Position numbers and translations under genes: made by a program. A stretch of 64,000 nt of DNA. It comes from Streptomyces malachitofuscus. GTDB lineage: Bacteria > Actinomycetota > Actinomycetes > Streptomycetales > Streptomycetaceae. The notes under the pieces were generated by a model. The model was not told the origin of the DNA, made no database searches, and saw only the letters and a program-made list of their open reading frames with translations. Location of the stretch: the NCBI RefSeq assembly GCF_014650055.1, contig NZ_BMUF01000001.1:310001-374000 (forward strand). Reading direction: 5' to 3'. Of the stretch, positions 1 to 8,430 are shown piece by piece; positions within the stretch are counted from its first letter, which is position 1, and the number at the start of each line of letters is the position of its first letter.

Positions 1-444
1 CAGCTCGGCGGCGCCGGTGCGGCGGCCGTGGAGATGGCCGATCGGGCCCTCCTCGTCACCACCCCCGACGTCGTCGCCGTACGCGGCGCGAAGCGGGCGG
101 TGCGGATGTGGGACCGGCTGCAGATCCGCAAGGCCGAGGAGACCACGGTGGTGGTCAACCGCCACACCCGGGCCACGGAGATCCAGCCCCCGCTCATCCA
201 GAAGATCACCGGCACCACCGTGGCGGCCACCACGGTCCCCGCCCACTTCAAGGAGCTCCAGGCGGTCGTGGACGCCGGCCGCGTCCACGAACTGGAGGCC
301 AAGAGCACCGTGAAACAGGCCCTGTGGGGCCTGGCCGGCGAACTCGGCCTGGTCAAGGCCACCGAGGGCGCCCACAAGGGCGGCCGGCTGCGCGGCGACC
401 GGGGGTCGGTGAGCTTCCGGCGGAAGAGGGACGACGGGGGATGA
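1..444 (+). CDS. CpaE-like Tad-locus ATPase, 3' part
   Basis: The gene enters from outside the window, and about 147 C-terminal residues are visible. They fit the last third of a MinD/ParA-like P-loop ATPase of the CpaE/TadZ type: an alternating strand-helix pattern (for example LLVTTPDVVAVRGAKRA), a TTVVVNR strand matching the conserved Asn-Arg segment that contacts the nucleotide base, and a basic C-terminus. The Walker motifs lie upstream of the window. CpaE/TadZ proteins place Tad machines at specific sites in the cell. The stop codon overlaps the next start (ATGA), so the gene belongs to the tad operon. The family call rests on context plus these weak sequence cues. Confidence 0.7.
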   Translation, partial: QLGGAGAAAVEMADRALLVTTPDVVAVRGAKRAVRMWDRLQIRKAEETTVVVNRHTRATEIQPPLIQKITGTTVAATTVPAHFKELQAVVDAGRVHELEAKSTVKQALWGLAGELGLVKATEGAHKGGRLRGDRGSVSFRRKRDDGG

Positions 445-854
445 GGGGAGCGAGGGGGATGCGCATGAAGGACTTACGCGAACACCGCGACCGGGGCCAG
501 GTCATCGTCGAGTTCCTCGGCATGACCCCGACGATCCTGGTCACGCTGGTGGTGCTGTGGCAGCTCGTGCTCGTGGGATACACGTACACGCTCGCGGGGA
601 ATGCTGCGGACGAGGCGGTACGGGCGGCCACGGCGACGGCACCGGGCGCACGCCAGGGCGCCTGCCAGGAGGCCGGTCTGGACAAGCTGTCGGGAGCGTG
701 GGCGGGGGGAGCGACCGTGGACTGTGCGACGGCGGGCGGCTTCGTCACCGCCGACGTGGAGCTGGACGTCCCCATCCTCTTCCCGGGCACCGTCTCCTTC
801 CCCTTCGAGGTGACGGGACACGCGGGGGCGGTCGAGGAGGAGAAGGGTGACTGA
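441..854 (+). CDS. TadE-like minor pseudopilin 1
   Basis: A 137-residue protein with a short basic N-terminus, then the TadE motif RGQVIVEFLG, with Glu five residues after the predicted Gly|Gln cleavage point. A hydrophobic helix follows (residues about 30-55), then a small extracytoplasmic domain with two cysteines. TadE proteins are processed by a prepilin peptidase and act as minor pilins of Tad pili. The first ATG overlaps the upstream stop (ATGA). In-frame ATGs at 459 and 465 are alternatives that would only shorten the basic leader. It is translationally coupled on both sides in the operon. Confidence 0.82.
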   Translation: MRGARGMRMKDLREHRDRGQVIVEFLGMTPTILVTLVVLWQLVLVGYTYTLAGNAADEAVRAATATAPGARQGACQEAGLDKLSGAWAGGATVDCATAGGFVTADVELDVPILFPGTVSFPFEVTGHAGAVEEEKGD

Positions 855-1233
855 GATGCCCCACCGGCGCCACCGGCACCTTCCGAAGCGAGGGGACCAC
901 GGCCAGGCGGCCCTCGAATACCTGGGCTTCCTCCCCATCCTGCTCATCGTCGCCATGGCCGCCGTACAGCTCGGCCTGATCGCCTACACCGCCCAGCAGG
1001 CGGGCACCGCCGCGCGGGCGGGAGCGCGCAGCGCGTCGCTGAACGAGGGCGCCGGCGCCCAGGAAGCGTGCACGGCCGCCGTCAGCGCCTGGCTGGCCGA
1101 CGGCACCGACTGCGGACCGGCGCAGGGCGGCGACGAGGTCACCGTCACCGCCACGGTCGAGATCCCCTCGATCGTCCCCGGCTGGGACTTCGGCCCCGCC
1201 AGCAAGAGCGCCACGATGCCGATGGACCACTGA
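847..1233 (+). CDS. TadE-like minor pseudopilin 2
   Basis: A 128-residue protein built like its upstream neighbour: basic leader, HGQAALEYLG motif (Gly|Gln cleavage, Glu at +5), one transmembrane helix and a small two-cysteine exported domain. Two TadE-family proteins in tandem are usual in actinobacterial tad operons, and they probably form a pair at the pilus base or tip. The GTG at 847 overlaps the previous stop. An ATG at 856 is nearly as good, because the purine-rich stretch at 836-846 can serve either one. Confidence 0.82.
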   Translation: MTEMPHRRHRHLPKRGDHGQAALEYLGFLPILLIVAMAAVQLGLIAYTAQQAGTAARAGARSASLNEGAGAQEACTAAVSAWLADGTDCGPAQGGDEVTVTATVEIPSIVPGWDFGPASKSATMPMDH

Positions 1234-1266
1234 GGGACCCGGACAAGGACGAGGAGCGCGCGACTC

Positions 1267-2604
1267 ATGAGCCTGCGGGCACGCATCAACTCCCCCGAGG
1301 AGACGGCCGGCCGGGGCGAGGACGGCCACCTGGTCGCCTCCTACCGGGCCAAGCTCCTGGAGGAGATCGACCTCGCGGAGATGAGCTCGCTGGCCGCGGC
1401 CGAACGCCGGGTCCGGCTGGAACGCGTCCTGGGCCACATCATCAGCCGCGAGGGCCCGGTCCTGTCGACCGTCGAACGCTCCCAGCTGATCCGCCGCGTC
1501 GTCGACGAGGCACTGGGCCTCGGCATCCTGGAGCCGCTGCTGGAGGACGCGTCGATCACCGAGATCATGGTGAACGGCCCCGACGCGATCTTCGTCGAGC
1601 GCGGTGGCCGGGTGGAGCAGCTCCCCATGCGGTTCGCCTCCAACGACCAGCTGATGCAGACGATCGAACGCATCGTCTCCACCGTCAACCGCCGCGTCGA
1701 CGAGTCCAACCCCATGGTCGACGCCCGCCTCCCCTCCGGCGAACGCGTCAACGTCATCATCCCGCCGCTCTCCCTGACCGGCGCCACCCTCACCATCCGC
1801 CGCTTCCCGCGGTCCTTCACCCTCCAGGAACTCATCGGCCTGGGCTCGCTCGACGAACACATGCTGTACCTGCTCGCCGGGCTGGTGCAGGCGCGCTTCA
1901 ACGTCATCGTGTCGGGCGCGACCGGCACCGGCAAGACCACCCTCCTCAACGCCCTCTCCGGCCTGATCCCCGAGGGCGAACGCATCATCACCATCGAGGA
2001 CTCCGCCGAACTCCAGCTCCAGCAGCCGCACGTCATCCGCCTGGAGTCCCGCCCGCCGAACGTCGAGGGCAAGGGCAAGGTCACCATCCGCGACCTGGTG
2101 CGCAACTCCCTGCGCATGCGCCCCGACCGCATCGTCGTCGGTGAGGTCCGCGGCGGCGAGTCGCTGGACATGCTCCAGGCCATGTCGACCGGCCACGACG
2201 GCTCCCTCGCCACCGTCCACGCCAACAGCGCCGAGGACGCGCTGATGCGCCTGCAGACCCTCGCCTCCATGTCCGACGTGGAGATCCCCTTCGTCGCGCT
2301 GCACGACCAGATCAACAGCGCCGTCGACGTGATCGTCCAGCTCACCCGCTTCGCCGACGGCGCCCGCCGCATCACCGAGATCGCCCTGCTGGAGAGCCAC
2401 GGCGGCGAACCGTACCGGCTGGCCACGGTCGCCCGCTTCAACGCGCAGCCGATGGCCGCCGACGGACGCGTCTACGGCGCCTTCGACCACTATCCCCTGC
2501 CCCGCCGCACCGCCGACCGCCTCTACATGGCGAGCCAGCCCGTCCCGCAGGCGTTCGGCATCGCCCAGTCCGCCGACCAGCTCGCCACCCGAGAAGCCAG
2601 GTAG
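1267..2604 (+). CDS. cpaF: CpaF/TadA-type secretion motor ATPase
   Basis: A 445-residue hexameric ATPase of the type II/IV secretion superfamily, which powers assembly of the Tad pilus from the cytoplasm. The N-terminal domain (about 1-200) precedes a Walker A motif GATGTGKT at residues 217-224. After it come an Asp box (IEDSAEL), a Walker B region (RIVVGEVRGGE) and a His box (GSLATVHANS). Length and motif order are those of a full CpaF. It starts 33 bp after the second TadE gene and is followed 11 bp later by tadB. No alteration was seen. Confidence 0.95.
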   Translation: MSLRARINSPEETAGRGEDGHLVASYRAKLLEEIDLAEMSSLAAAERRVRLERVLGHIISREGPVLSTVERSQLIRRVVDEALGLGILEPLLEDASITEIMVNGPDAIFVERGGRVEQLPMRFASNDQLMQTIERIVSTVNRRVDESNPMVDARLPSGERVNVIIPPLSLTGATLTIRRFPRSFTLQELIGLGSLDEHMLYLLAGLVQARFNVIVSGATGTGKTTLLNALSGLIPEGERIITIEDSAELQLQQPHVIRLESRPPNVEGKGKVTIRDLVRNSLRMRPDRIVVGEVRGGESLDMLQAMSTGHDGSLATVHANSAEDALMRLQTLASMSDVEIPFVALHDQINSAVDVIVQLTRFADGARRITEIALLESHGGEPYRLATVARFNAQPMAADGRVYGAFDHYPLPRRTADRLYMASQPVPQAFGIAQSADQLATREAR

Positions 2605-2615
2605 GAACCGTCCCC

Positions 2616-3560
2616 ATGGATCTGCAGAACCTGATCACGCTGACCACCGGCGTCACACTGCTGACCTGCGTCCTCGCGGTCATCGGCGTGCATTCCTACG
2701 CCTCCGGCCGGGCGCAGCGCCAGGCACTGGTGGACCGCCTGACGGCCACCGGTCAGATCCCCGTCGTCGGCCGCCGCCGCCACTTCCCGACCCTGGACCG
2801 CCGCCTGCGCCGCACCAAGCCGGGCCGCAAACTCGAACTCCGGCTGCTGGCCACCGGACTGGACATCACCCCCGGCGAGTTCTTCGCCGCCATGCTCGCC
2901 GCCGTCGCCGGCCTCTGGCTCGTCGGCCAGGCCACCCTCGCCCCGTTCTTCGGCCCGATCGCCGGGCTGCTGGGCATCTGGGCGGCGGTCCAGTTCCTCA
3001 ACTGGCAACGCCAGAAACGCATCGAGAAGTTCATCAACCAGCTCCCGGAGCTGGCCCGCATCCTGGCCAACGCGACCCAGGCCGGCCTGGCCCTGCGCAC
3101 GGCCATCGGCATGGCGGCGGAGGAACTGGAGGCCCCGGCGGGCGAGGAACTGGCCAAGGTCGCCAACCAGCTGGCCGTGGGCGCCTCCATGGACGACGCC
3201 CTCGGCGAACTCGCCGACCGCCTCCCCTCCCGCGAACTCGTCGTCCTCGTCACCACGCTGGTGCTGTCCAACCGGGCGGGCGGCCAGGTGGTGAGCGCGC
3301 TCAGGAACCTCACCGAGACGCTGGAGGAGCGCAAGGAGACCCGGCGCGAGGTCCGCACCCAGCTCTCCCAGGTCAGCATGACCTCGTACGCCGTTCCCGT
3401 CCTGGGCATCGGCTCGTTGTTCCTGATGAACGGCGTGAAGGACGGCGCCCTGGAACGCATGACCGGCTCACCGGCCGGCCAGGCTGCGGTGATCATCGCC
3501 TTCGGGCTCTACGCCGTCGGGTTCGTCCTCATCCGCCGACTGTCCCGCATCGACGTCTGA
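2616..3560 (+). CDS. tadB: TadB-type inner-membrane platform protein
   Basis: A 314-residue type II secretion F-domain protein. It has an N-terminal transmembrane helix (residues about 5-25), a basic cytoplasmic segment, a pair of helices near residues 88-125, the F domain (ELARILANATQAGLALRTAI onward) and C-terminal helices near 250-310. TadB and TadC form the membrane platform on which CpaF acts. The ATG lies 11 bp after cpaF, with AGGTAGGAA just upstream. Confidence 0.92.
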   Translation: MDLQNLITLTTGVTLLTCVLAVIGVHSYASGRAQRQALVDRLTATGQIPVVGRRRHFPTLDRRLRRTKPGRKLELRLLATGLDITPGEFFAAMLAAVAGLWLVGQATLAPFFGPIAGLLGIWAAVQFLNWQRQKRIEKFINQLPELARILANATQAGLALRTAIGMAAEELEAPAGEELAKVANQLAVGASMDDALGELADRLPSRELVVLVTTLVLSNRAGGQVVSALRNLTETLEERKETRREVRTQLSQVSMTSYAVPVLGIGSLFLMNGVKDGALERMTGSPAGQAAVIIAFGLYAVGFVLIRRLSRIDV

Positions 3561-3581
3561 CCGGCGAGGAGGCTGACTGAC

Positions 3582-4469
3582 ATGGGACTTCTGCTCGCCC
3601 TGCTGATGGGCCTCGGCGTCTGGGGCATCTTCGCCGGCATCCGCATGTACCGCGCGGAGGCGAAGCTCCCCGGCGACCTGATGCTGGCCCTGGAGGTCGG
3701 CTCCACCCGCACCGGCGCGGTCGACTCCCTCGTCGACCGCATGGGCATGCGCTACGCCCCCGCCGTGCTGCGCCTCATGGGCCCCAAGCAGGTCGCCAAG
3801 TACCGCCGCAAAATCGACCTGGCGGGCAACCCCGGCGGCCTCACCATCGACCGCTACGCCGCCCGCCGCGCGGTGTACGGCGCGCTCGGCGGGATCGGCT
3901 TCCTGGTCTTCCTGATGCGCGGCCAGCTCTTCGTGGCGCTGCTGCTCCTGGCGTTCGGCGCCTTCTGGACCGAGGTCGGCATCTGGTCGGCGATCCGCAT
4001 CCGCAAGGACGTCATCGAACGCACCCTGCCCGACTTCCTGGACGTACTGGCGGTGGTGGTGAGCGCGGGCCTGGGCTTCCGCCAGGCCCTGGACCGGGTG
4101 TCGTCGAAGTACGAGGGCCCGTGGGCGGACGAACTGCGCATCACGCTCCGCCAGATGGACCTGGGCATGAGCCGCAGGCAGGCATTCGCCGAACTGCGCC
4201 GCCGCAACGACTCCGAGCAGGTGGCGATGTTCGTCACGGCGCTGCAGCAGGGGGAGGAGCTGGGCGCGCCGATCGTCGACACGCTGGTGTCGCTGGCCAA
4301 GGACATGCGCCGCACGGACGCGCAGAACGCCCGCCGGAAGGCGGCGCGCGCGGTCCCCAAGGCCACCATGATGATCACCACCTTCATGGTTCCGGCCACG
4401 ATGATCCTCCTCGGCGCCGGCCTGATCCTGGGCTCGGGCACCGACTTCGGCTCCATCACGGGCGAGTAG
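3582..4469 (+). CDS. tadC: TadC-type inner-membrane platform protein
   Basis: A 295-residue F-domain membrane protein and the usual partner of TadB. It has an N-terminal helix, a central helix pair (about 97-135), a second F domain containing LPDFLDVLAVVVSAGLGFRQ, and a C-terminal helix (about 262-285). A GGCGAGGAGGC ribosome-binding site precedes the ATG. It lies 21 bp after tadB and 17 bp before the histidine kinase gene. Confidence 0.92.
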   Translation: MGLLLALLMGLGVWGIFAGIRMYRAEAKLPGDLMLALEVGSTRTGAVDSLVDRMGMRYAPAVLRLMGPKQVAKYRRKIDLAGNPGGLTIDRYAARRAVYGALGGIGFLVFLMRGQLFVALLLLAFGAFWTEVGIWSAIRIRKDVIERTLPDFLDVLAVVVSAGLGFRQALDRVSSKYEGPWADELRITLRQMDLGMSRRQAFAELRRRNDSEQVAMFVTALQQGEELGAPIVDTLVSLAKDMRRTDAQNARRKAARAVPKATMMITTFMVPATMILLGAGLILGSGTDFGSITGE

Positions 4470-4486
4470 GACGGGGGCAGGGTGCG

Positions 4487-6037
4487 ATGACGACGACCAG
4501 GGAGCGCACGGGGCTGCTCCGCCGCCCGGCGAAGCCGTCGGAGATCACCACACCACCGGCGGGCACGGTCCTCCCGCCCCACGCGAGGACGGGCGCGCCG
4601 GACATCCCGGTGACCTCGGCGACGCCGGCGCTTCCGCCCGGCTGGGAGCCGGTAGCCGCCGATGACGCTGTGCCCCCACAGGGGCCACCCGCACCCGACA
4701 ACGAAACCCGCACGGGTGGTGCGGGTGGGAACCCCCATCCGGCCGAAGGCCGGGTGCACCCCCCACAACCCGCACCCGCACAGGGCCCCGCACCCGACGT
4801 GCAAATCCAAGTCAACGCCCTCCAAGCCCTGTGCCGGCAGGCGTTCGGCTTCAGACTGGCGATGATCGCCCTCGCCGCCCCCGCCGCCCTGCTCAACGCC
4901 GGCCCCGGCTGGGGCACGCGACTCGTCGCGATGGCCGTGGTGGTCACCTTCATGGCCTCCTACGTCCTCTTCCGCGACTGGGAACGCTTCGGCCCTCTTC
5001 TCCTCCGCCACCCCACCCTCCTGGCGGTGGACACCCTCTTCGGAGCCCTGCTCCTCGTCTCGGCGGGCCCGGACACCACCCTCGCCTACGTCAGCGTCTG
5101 CACCCCCCTCCTCGCCGGCCTGATCTACGGCTGGCGCGGCGCCGCGGTCTTCGCCTCCCTCCAGGGCCTGATCATGCTGCTGGTCTACGCGACCCTGGAG
5201 GACCCGCACGCGGATCCGGCGCAGACGCTGCTCCTGCCCGGCCTGTGCGTCATCGCGGGGGCGGTCGGCTCGAGCCTCCGCAACCTGATGCTCCGCCTCG
5301 GCTCGGCGACCCAGGCCCTGACGGCGGTCCGGGCCAAACTGGCCGTCACGGAAGCCGTCAGCGCCGAACGGGCCCGCCTCGCCCGCGAGATGCACGACTC
5401 GGTGGCCAAGACCCTGCACGGGGTGGCCCTGGCGGCCGACGGCCTCGCGGCCACAGCCGCGGCACCCCACATGGACCCGGCCCGGGTGACGCAGCAGGCG
5501 GAACTGGTGGCCCGCTCGGCCCGTAGAGCCGCCGCCGAATCCCGTGAGCTCCTGACCGACCTGCGCAGGGAGTCCGACCCGGGCCAGGGCACGGACGTAC
5601 TGGTGGAACTGGCGGCCCGCACCAAGGACTTCAGCAAGCGCACGGGCCTGCCGGCGTCCTACGCCCCGACCGGCGAGGACACGGTCCCGCCCGTCCCCCC
5701 GGCGGTGGCACGCCAACTCCTCACCATCGCCTCCGAGGCGATGGAGAACGCCCACCGCCACGCGAGACCGACCCGCGTCGACGTCCAGGCCGGCGTCCAC
5801 GGCGACCTGCTCCGCATCAGCGTGTACGACGACGGCACCGGACTCCCCCCGGGCACGAACCTTACCCACCTGCGCAAGGCGGGCCACTTCGGCCTGGTCG
5901 GCATGGTGGAGAGGGCGGCCTCGGTCGGCGCCCGCATCCGCATAGGCCGGGGCACACGGGCCCGGGGCACGGAGGTCCGCCTGGAACTCCCGCTCGCGGC
6001 AGTGGCACCGGCGATCCCCACGGAGGCCACCCCATGA
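4487..6037 (+). CDS. NarL-type sensor histidine kinase of the tad operon
   Basis: A 516-residue membrane histidine kinase. Residues 1-105 are Pro-rich and low complexity, probably a disordered cytoplasmic or surface segment. Four to six hydrophobic helices span about 120-265. A HisKA_3 dimerisation motif EMHDSVAKTLHGV follows, with phospho-acceptor His303, then a HATPase_c domain with an N box (EAMENAHRHA) and a G box (GHFGLVGMVERA). The ATG at 4487 is the first good start after tadC. The stop overlaps the response regulator start (ATGA), which implies coupled synthesis of a cognate pair. Its place inside the tad gene run suggests that it controls pilus or secretion genes; this is inferred from position only. 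Confidence 0.9.
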   Translation: MTTTRERTGLLRRPAKPSEITTPPAGTVLPPHARTGAPDIPVTSATPALPPGWEPVAADDAVPPQGPPAPDNETRTGGAGGNPHPAEGRVHPPQPAPAQGPAPDVQIQVNALQALCRQAFGFRLAMIALAAPAALLNAGPGWGTRLVAMAVVVTFMASYVLFRDWERFGPLLLRHPTLLAVDTLFGALLLVSAGPDTTLAYVSVCTPLLAGLIYGWRGAAVFASLQGLIMLLVYATLEDPHADPAQTLLLPGLCVIAGAVGSSLRNLMLRLGSATQALTAVRAKLAVTEAVSAERARLAREMHDSVAKTLHGVALAADGLAATAAAPHMDPARVTQQAELVARSARRAAAESRELLTDLRRESDPGQGTDVLVELAARTKDFSKRTGLPASYAPTGEDTVPPVPPAVARQLLTIASEAMENAHRHARPTRVDVQAGVHGDLLRISVYDDGTGLPPGTNLTHLRKAGHFGLVGMVERAASVGARIRIGRGTRARGTEVRLELPLAAVAPAIPTEATP

Positions 6038-6858
6038 GAACACCGCCGAACCCCTTCGCGAACGTTCCGCCGCCGTCCCCCCTCCGGGTGGTGGTGGCGG
6101 ACGACAACCCGGTGGTCCGCGCCGGCCTGACCGCCCTCCTCACCGGCCGAGAGGACATCACGGTCGTGGCGGAGGCGGCGGACGGCAGGGAGGCGTACGA
6201 GGCGGCCCACACCCACCGCCCCGACGTCGTCCTCCTGGACGTCCGCATGCCCGGCGTGGACGGCATCTCGGCACTTCCGCACCTGGTCGGCATCGCCCCG
6301 GTCGTGATGCTGACGTACAGCAGGGAATCGGAGATCGTCCAGGAGGCGCTGCGGCGCGGGGCGGGCGGCTACCTGGTCCACGGCGAGTTCACCGCGGACC
6401 AACTGGTCTCGGCGGTACGGGACATCAAGGACGGCCGCCCGCACTTCACGCCGACGGCGGCAGGGGCGTTGCTGTCGCAACTGAGGCAGGAGTCGCCGGG
6501 CCGCCGCCAACTACCGGACGATCTGGGCACCACTCAAGCGGTACCCCCACCTACTTCTGCAGAAAACCTTTCGCAACTGCAACCGGGTGTGGCACAGTCG
6601 TCGTCTGGGTGGACAAGCGGCCGCCCGGCCGCTCCCGACAGGTCGAGGTTCCAACTGAGCGCGAGGGAGGCGGAGATCATGGACCTCATCGCATCCGGCA
6701 TGAACAACCAGCAGATCGCCGCCACATGCTTCATCAGCGAGAAGACGGTCAAGAACCACATCAACCGCATCTTCGCGAAGCTCCACAGCACGAGCCGCTC
6801 CGAGGCCGCGGCCAAGTGGCTCGGCACGGCACCGGGTTCTGATCGGGGAGTGGGGTGA
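6034..6858 (+). CDS. NarL/LuxR-type response regulator
   Basis: A 274-residue regulator with an N-terminal receiver (phospho-acceptor Asp69 in VVLLDVRMPG) and a C-terminal LuxR helix-turn-helix (LSAREAEIMDLIASGMNNQQ onward). The two are joined by an unusually long Ser/Pro/Gln-rich linker, residues about 140-208. The conserved receiver lysine, normally in a YLLKG context, is replaced by His116 (GGYLVHGEF), so the phosphorylation chemistry or output may be atypical. Parts of the linker coding sequence are less G+C-biased than the domains. The gene is coupled to the kinase gene by an ATGA overlap. Confidence 0.9.
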   Translation: MRTPPNPFANVPPPSPLRVVVADDNPVVRAGLTALLTGREDITVVAEAADGREAYEAAHTHRPDVVLLDVRMPGVDGISALPHLVGIAPVVMLTYSRESEIVQEALRRGAGGYLVHGEFTADQLVSAVRDIKDGRPHFTPTAAGALLSQLRQESPGRRQLPDDLGTTQAVPPPTSAENLSQLQPGVAQSSSGWTSGRPAAPDRSRFQLSAREAEIMDLIASGMNNQQIAATCFISEKTVKNHINRIFAKLHSTSRSEAAAKWLGTAPGSDRGVG

Positions 6859-7015
6859 CCTGTGGTGAGGCCAGGAGGAAAGACGCGATGGGCCTCGGTT
6901 TGGGCCCGGAATTGGGCCCTGGGACCCTCCGACGGACGGGGCACCCGGCCGTACGTTGCTCATGTCGAAAGCGGCCCCACGAGAAAGGCCGCCACCGCGC
7001 CAGAGGGGGAACCCC

Positions 7016-7210
7016 ATGAGCAACTGGATCAACACGACCGTCAGTTACCTCCAGTCCCGCGCCGCCCGCAACGACAAGGGCCAGACCGCGGTGGAGTACC
7101 TGGGCATCATCGCGGTGGTCGTGGCAATCGTGCTGGCGATCACGGGGACGGACATCGGCGAAACGATCTTCGAGGCCATCACGGACAAGATCGACGAGAT
7201 CACGGGCTAA
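7016..7210 (+). CDS. Flp-type major prepilin
   Basis: A 64-residue type IVb prepilin: a leader rich in polar and basic residues, then the processing motif DKGQTAVEYLGIIAVVVAI (cleavage after Gly, Glu at +5), a hydrophobic helix and a short acidic tail ending DEITG. The ATG at 7016 has a CAGAGGGGGA ribosome-binding site. The gene starts 157 bp after the response regulator, so it may have its own promoter; a TACGTT hexamer lies near 6952. The stop overlaps the likely start of the next gene by one base. Maturation needs a TadV/CpaA peptidase, which is not encoded in this window. Confidence 0.93.
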   Translation: MSNWINTTVSYLQSRAARNDKGQTAVEYLGIIAVVVAIVLAITGTDIGETIFEAITDKIDEITG

Positions 7211-7809
7211 TTCGTCGTCTTCGCTACGGCGACGCAGGGCAGGCATTCCCCATCTACATCACGGTGGTGGGGGGCCTGCTCTTTCTCGCGTTCGCGTACT
7301 TTGCGGTCGGTCAAGCAGCCGCGAACCGCAACGACGCGCAGACAGCCGCTGATGCTGCCGCTCTCAGTGCTGCACAGGACAGGCGGGACCAACTTGGAGC
7401 CGCCTGGAAGGAGAACCTGCTCGACCCGACGAAATGGCAGCAGATCTTCGACGGTACGGCCCTGGGACTTCAGGAGTCGTGTTGGCAGGCTGAGCAACTC
7501 GCTACACAAAACAATGCAGTTGTGCTGCATTGCACTCCGGTCGGGGCGCTGACTTACACGGTTGACGTGGAGACCAACGACACCGTCGGGGACTCCATCG
7601 TGCCCGGTACTGAGAACAAGCGGTCGACGGCGACCGCCACAGCGGTCATCGAGCCTCTTTGCGAGTTCGAACTTCCGGCGGAGGGATCAGCGGACGACGC
7701 GCTGCCCCTGCTCGACTGCAAGGAAAGACAATGGAAGTTGGACCCGAAGGGGCCCAAGGACCTTTTGCCCAACTCTGAGGATCTCTTCGATGTCCACCTG
7801 GCCGACTAA
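7210..7809 (+). CDS. TadG-like pilus-assembly protein with apparent ATT start
   Basis: About 199 residues: RRLRYGDAGQAFPIYITVV, a transmembrane helix, then an extracytoplasmic domain typical of short TadG/Tad-like proteins (QTAADAAALSAAQDRRDQ). No ATG, GTG, TTG or CTG occurs in frame between the pilin gene start and the conserved N-terminus. The most economical start is the ATT at 7210, which overlaps the pilin stop as TAATT, a one-base variant of the common TAATG coupling motif. CTT at 7219 or a sequencing error are alternatives. Codon use is less biased than in the flanking tad genes. The product is probably membrane-anchored and part of the Tad apparatus. Confidence 0.72.
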   Translation: MRRLRYGDAGQAFPIYITVVGGLLFLAFAYFAVGQAAANRNDAQTAADAAALSAAQDRRDQLGAAWKENLLDPTKWQQIFDGTALGLQESCWQAEQLATQNNAVVLHCTPVGALTYTVDVETNDTVGDSIVPGTENKRSTATATAVIEPLCEFELPAEGSADDALPLLDCKERQWKLDPKGPKDLLPNSEDLFDVHLAD

Positions 7810-7843
7810 CAAGCGAACGACGAGTGAATAGGGAAGCAGAGGA

Positions 7844-8422
7844 ATGAGCATTCGGTTCACAACGAAGGCCCGCAGGGGGGCGGTCGCACTGACTGTTGCG
7901 GTCGGACTGGCCCTCGGAGTGGCCGGCTGCGGCGGCGGAGACGATGACAAGAAGCCGCAGTCATCGGCCTCTGCGTCGAAAGAACGAGGGTCGAATCCGA
8001 GTGCGCAGGAGGGGCAAGCAGAGGAGGTGCTGGCGGAGCTGAAGGGGGAGGATGGATTGCTCCTCACCATTGAGTCCGCAGCACGAGACGCAGGTGGCTT
8101 CGTGACCATCAGCGGCACGATCAAGAACGATGGGTCTGAAGCAACCCGTGTACCGATCGAAACGCGGGGCGACGAGACTGAGATCATTCGCCATGGAGAG
8201 TCTCTGGGCGGTGCGACTCTGGTGGACTCTGCCAGCAAAAAGCGGTACTACGTGCTGCGTGACACCGACGGGCGGCCACTGACGACTACTGACATGCCGA
8301 AGATCAAGCCAGGAGCCTCCGTACCTGTCTTCATGCAGTTCCCCGCACCGCCGACGGACGCCTCCGAAGTCACCTTCCAACTGCCCACCTTCGCCAGCGG
8401 CACCATCCAGATCTCTGGGTGA
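7844..8422 (+). CDS. Secreted lipoprotein of the tad locus
   Basis: A 192-residue lipoprotein. It has a basic N-terminus, a hydrophobic signal segment and a VAGC lipobox near residue 29, followed by a Gly/Asp/Ser-rich tether. The C-terminal half (GFVTISGTIKNDGSEATRVP onward) looks like a small beta-sandwich of the DUF4352 or FxLYD kind; that is an impression from strand pattern only. A GAAGCAGAGGA ribosome-binding site precedes the ATG. It sits between the TadG-like and OmpA-domain genes, so its likely role is an envelope-anchored accessory of the Tad machine. Confidence 0.8.
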   Translation: MSIRFTTKARRGAVALTVAVGLALGVAGCGGGDDDKKPQSSASASKERGSNPSAQEGQAEEVLAELKGEDGLLLTIESAARDAGGFVTISGTIKNDGSEATRVPIETRGDETEIIRHGESLGGATLVDSASKKRYYVLRDTDGRPLTTTDMPKIKPGASVPVFMQFPAPPTDASEVTFQLPTFASGTIQISG

Positions 8423-8430
8423 GGCAGAAG

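Noticed and set aside
745..2490. A 581-residue open frame antisense to the second TadE gene and cpaF
   Set aside because: It is an artefact of high G+C. Its composition is an Ala/Gly/Asp/Val-rich shadow with no domain, and the plus strand carries clear conserved genes.
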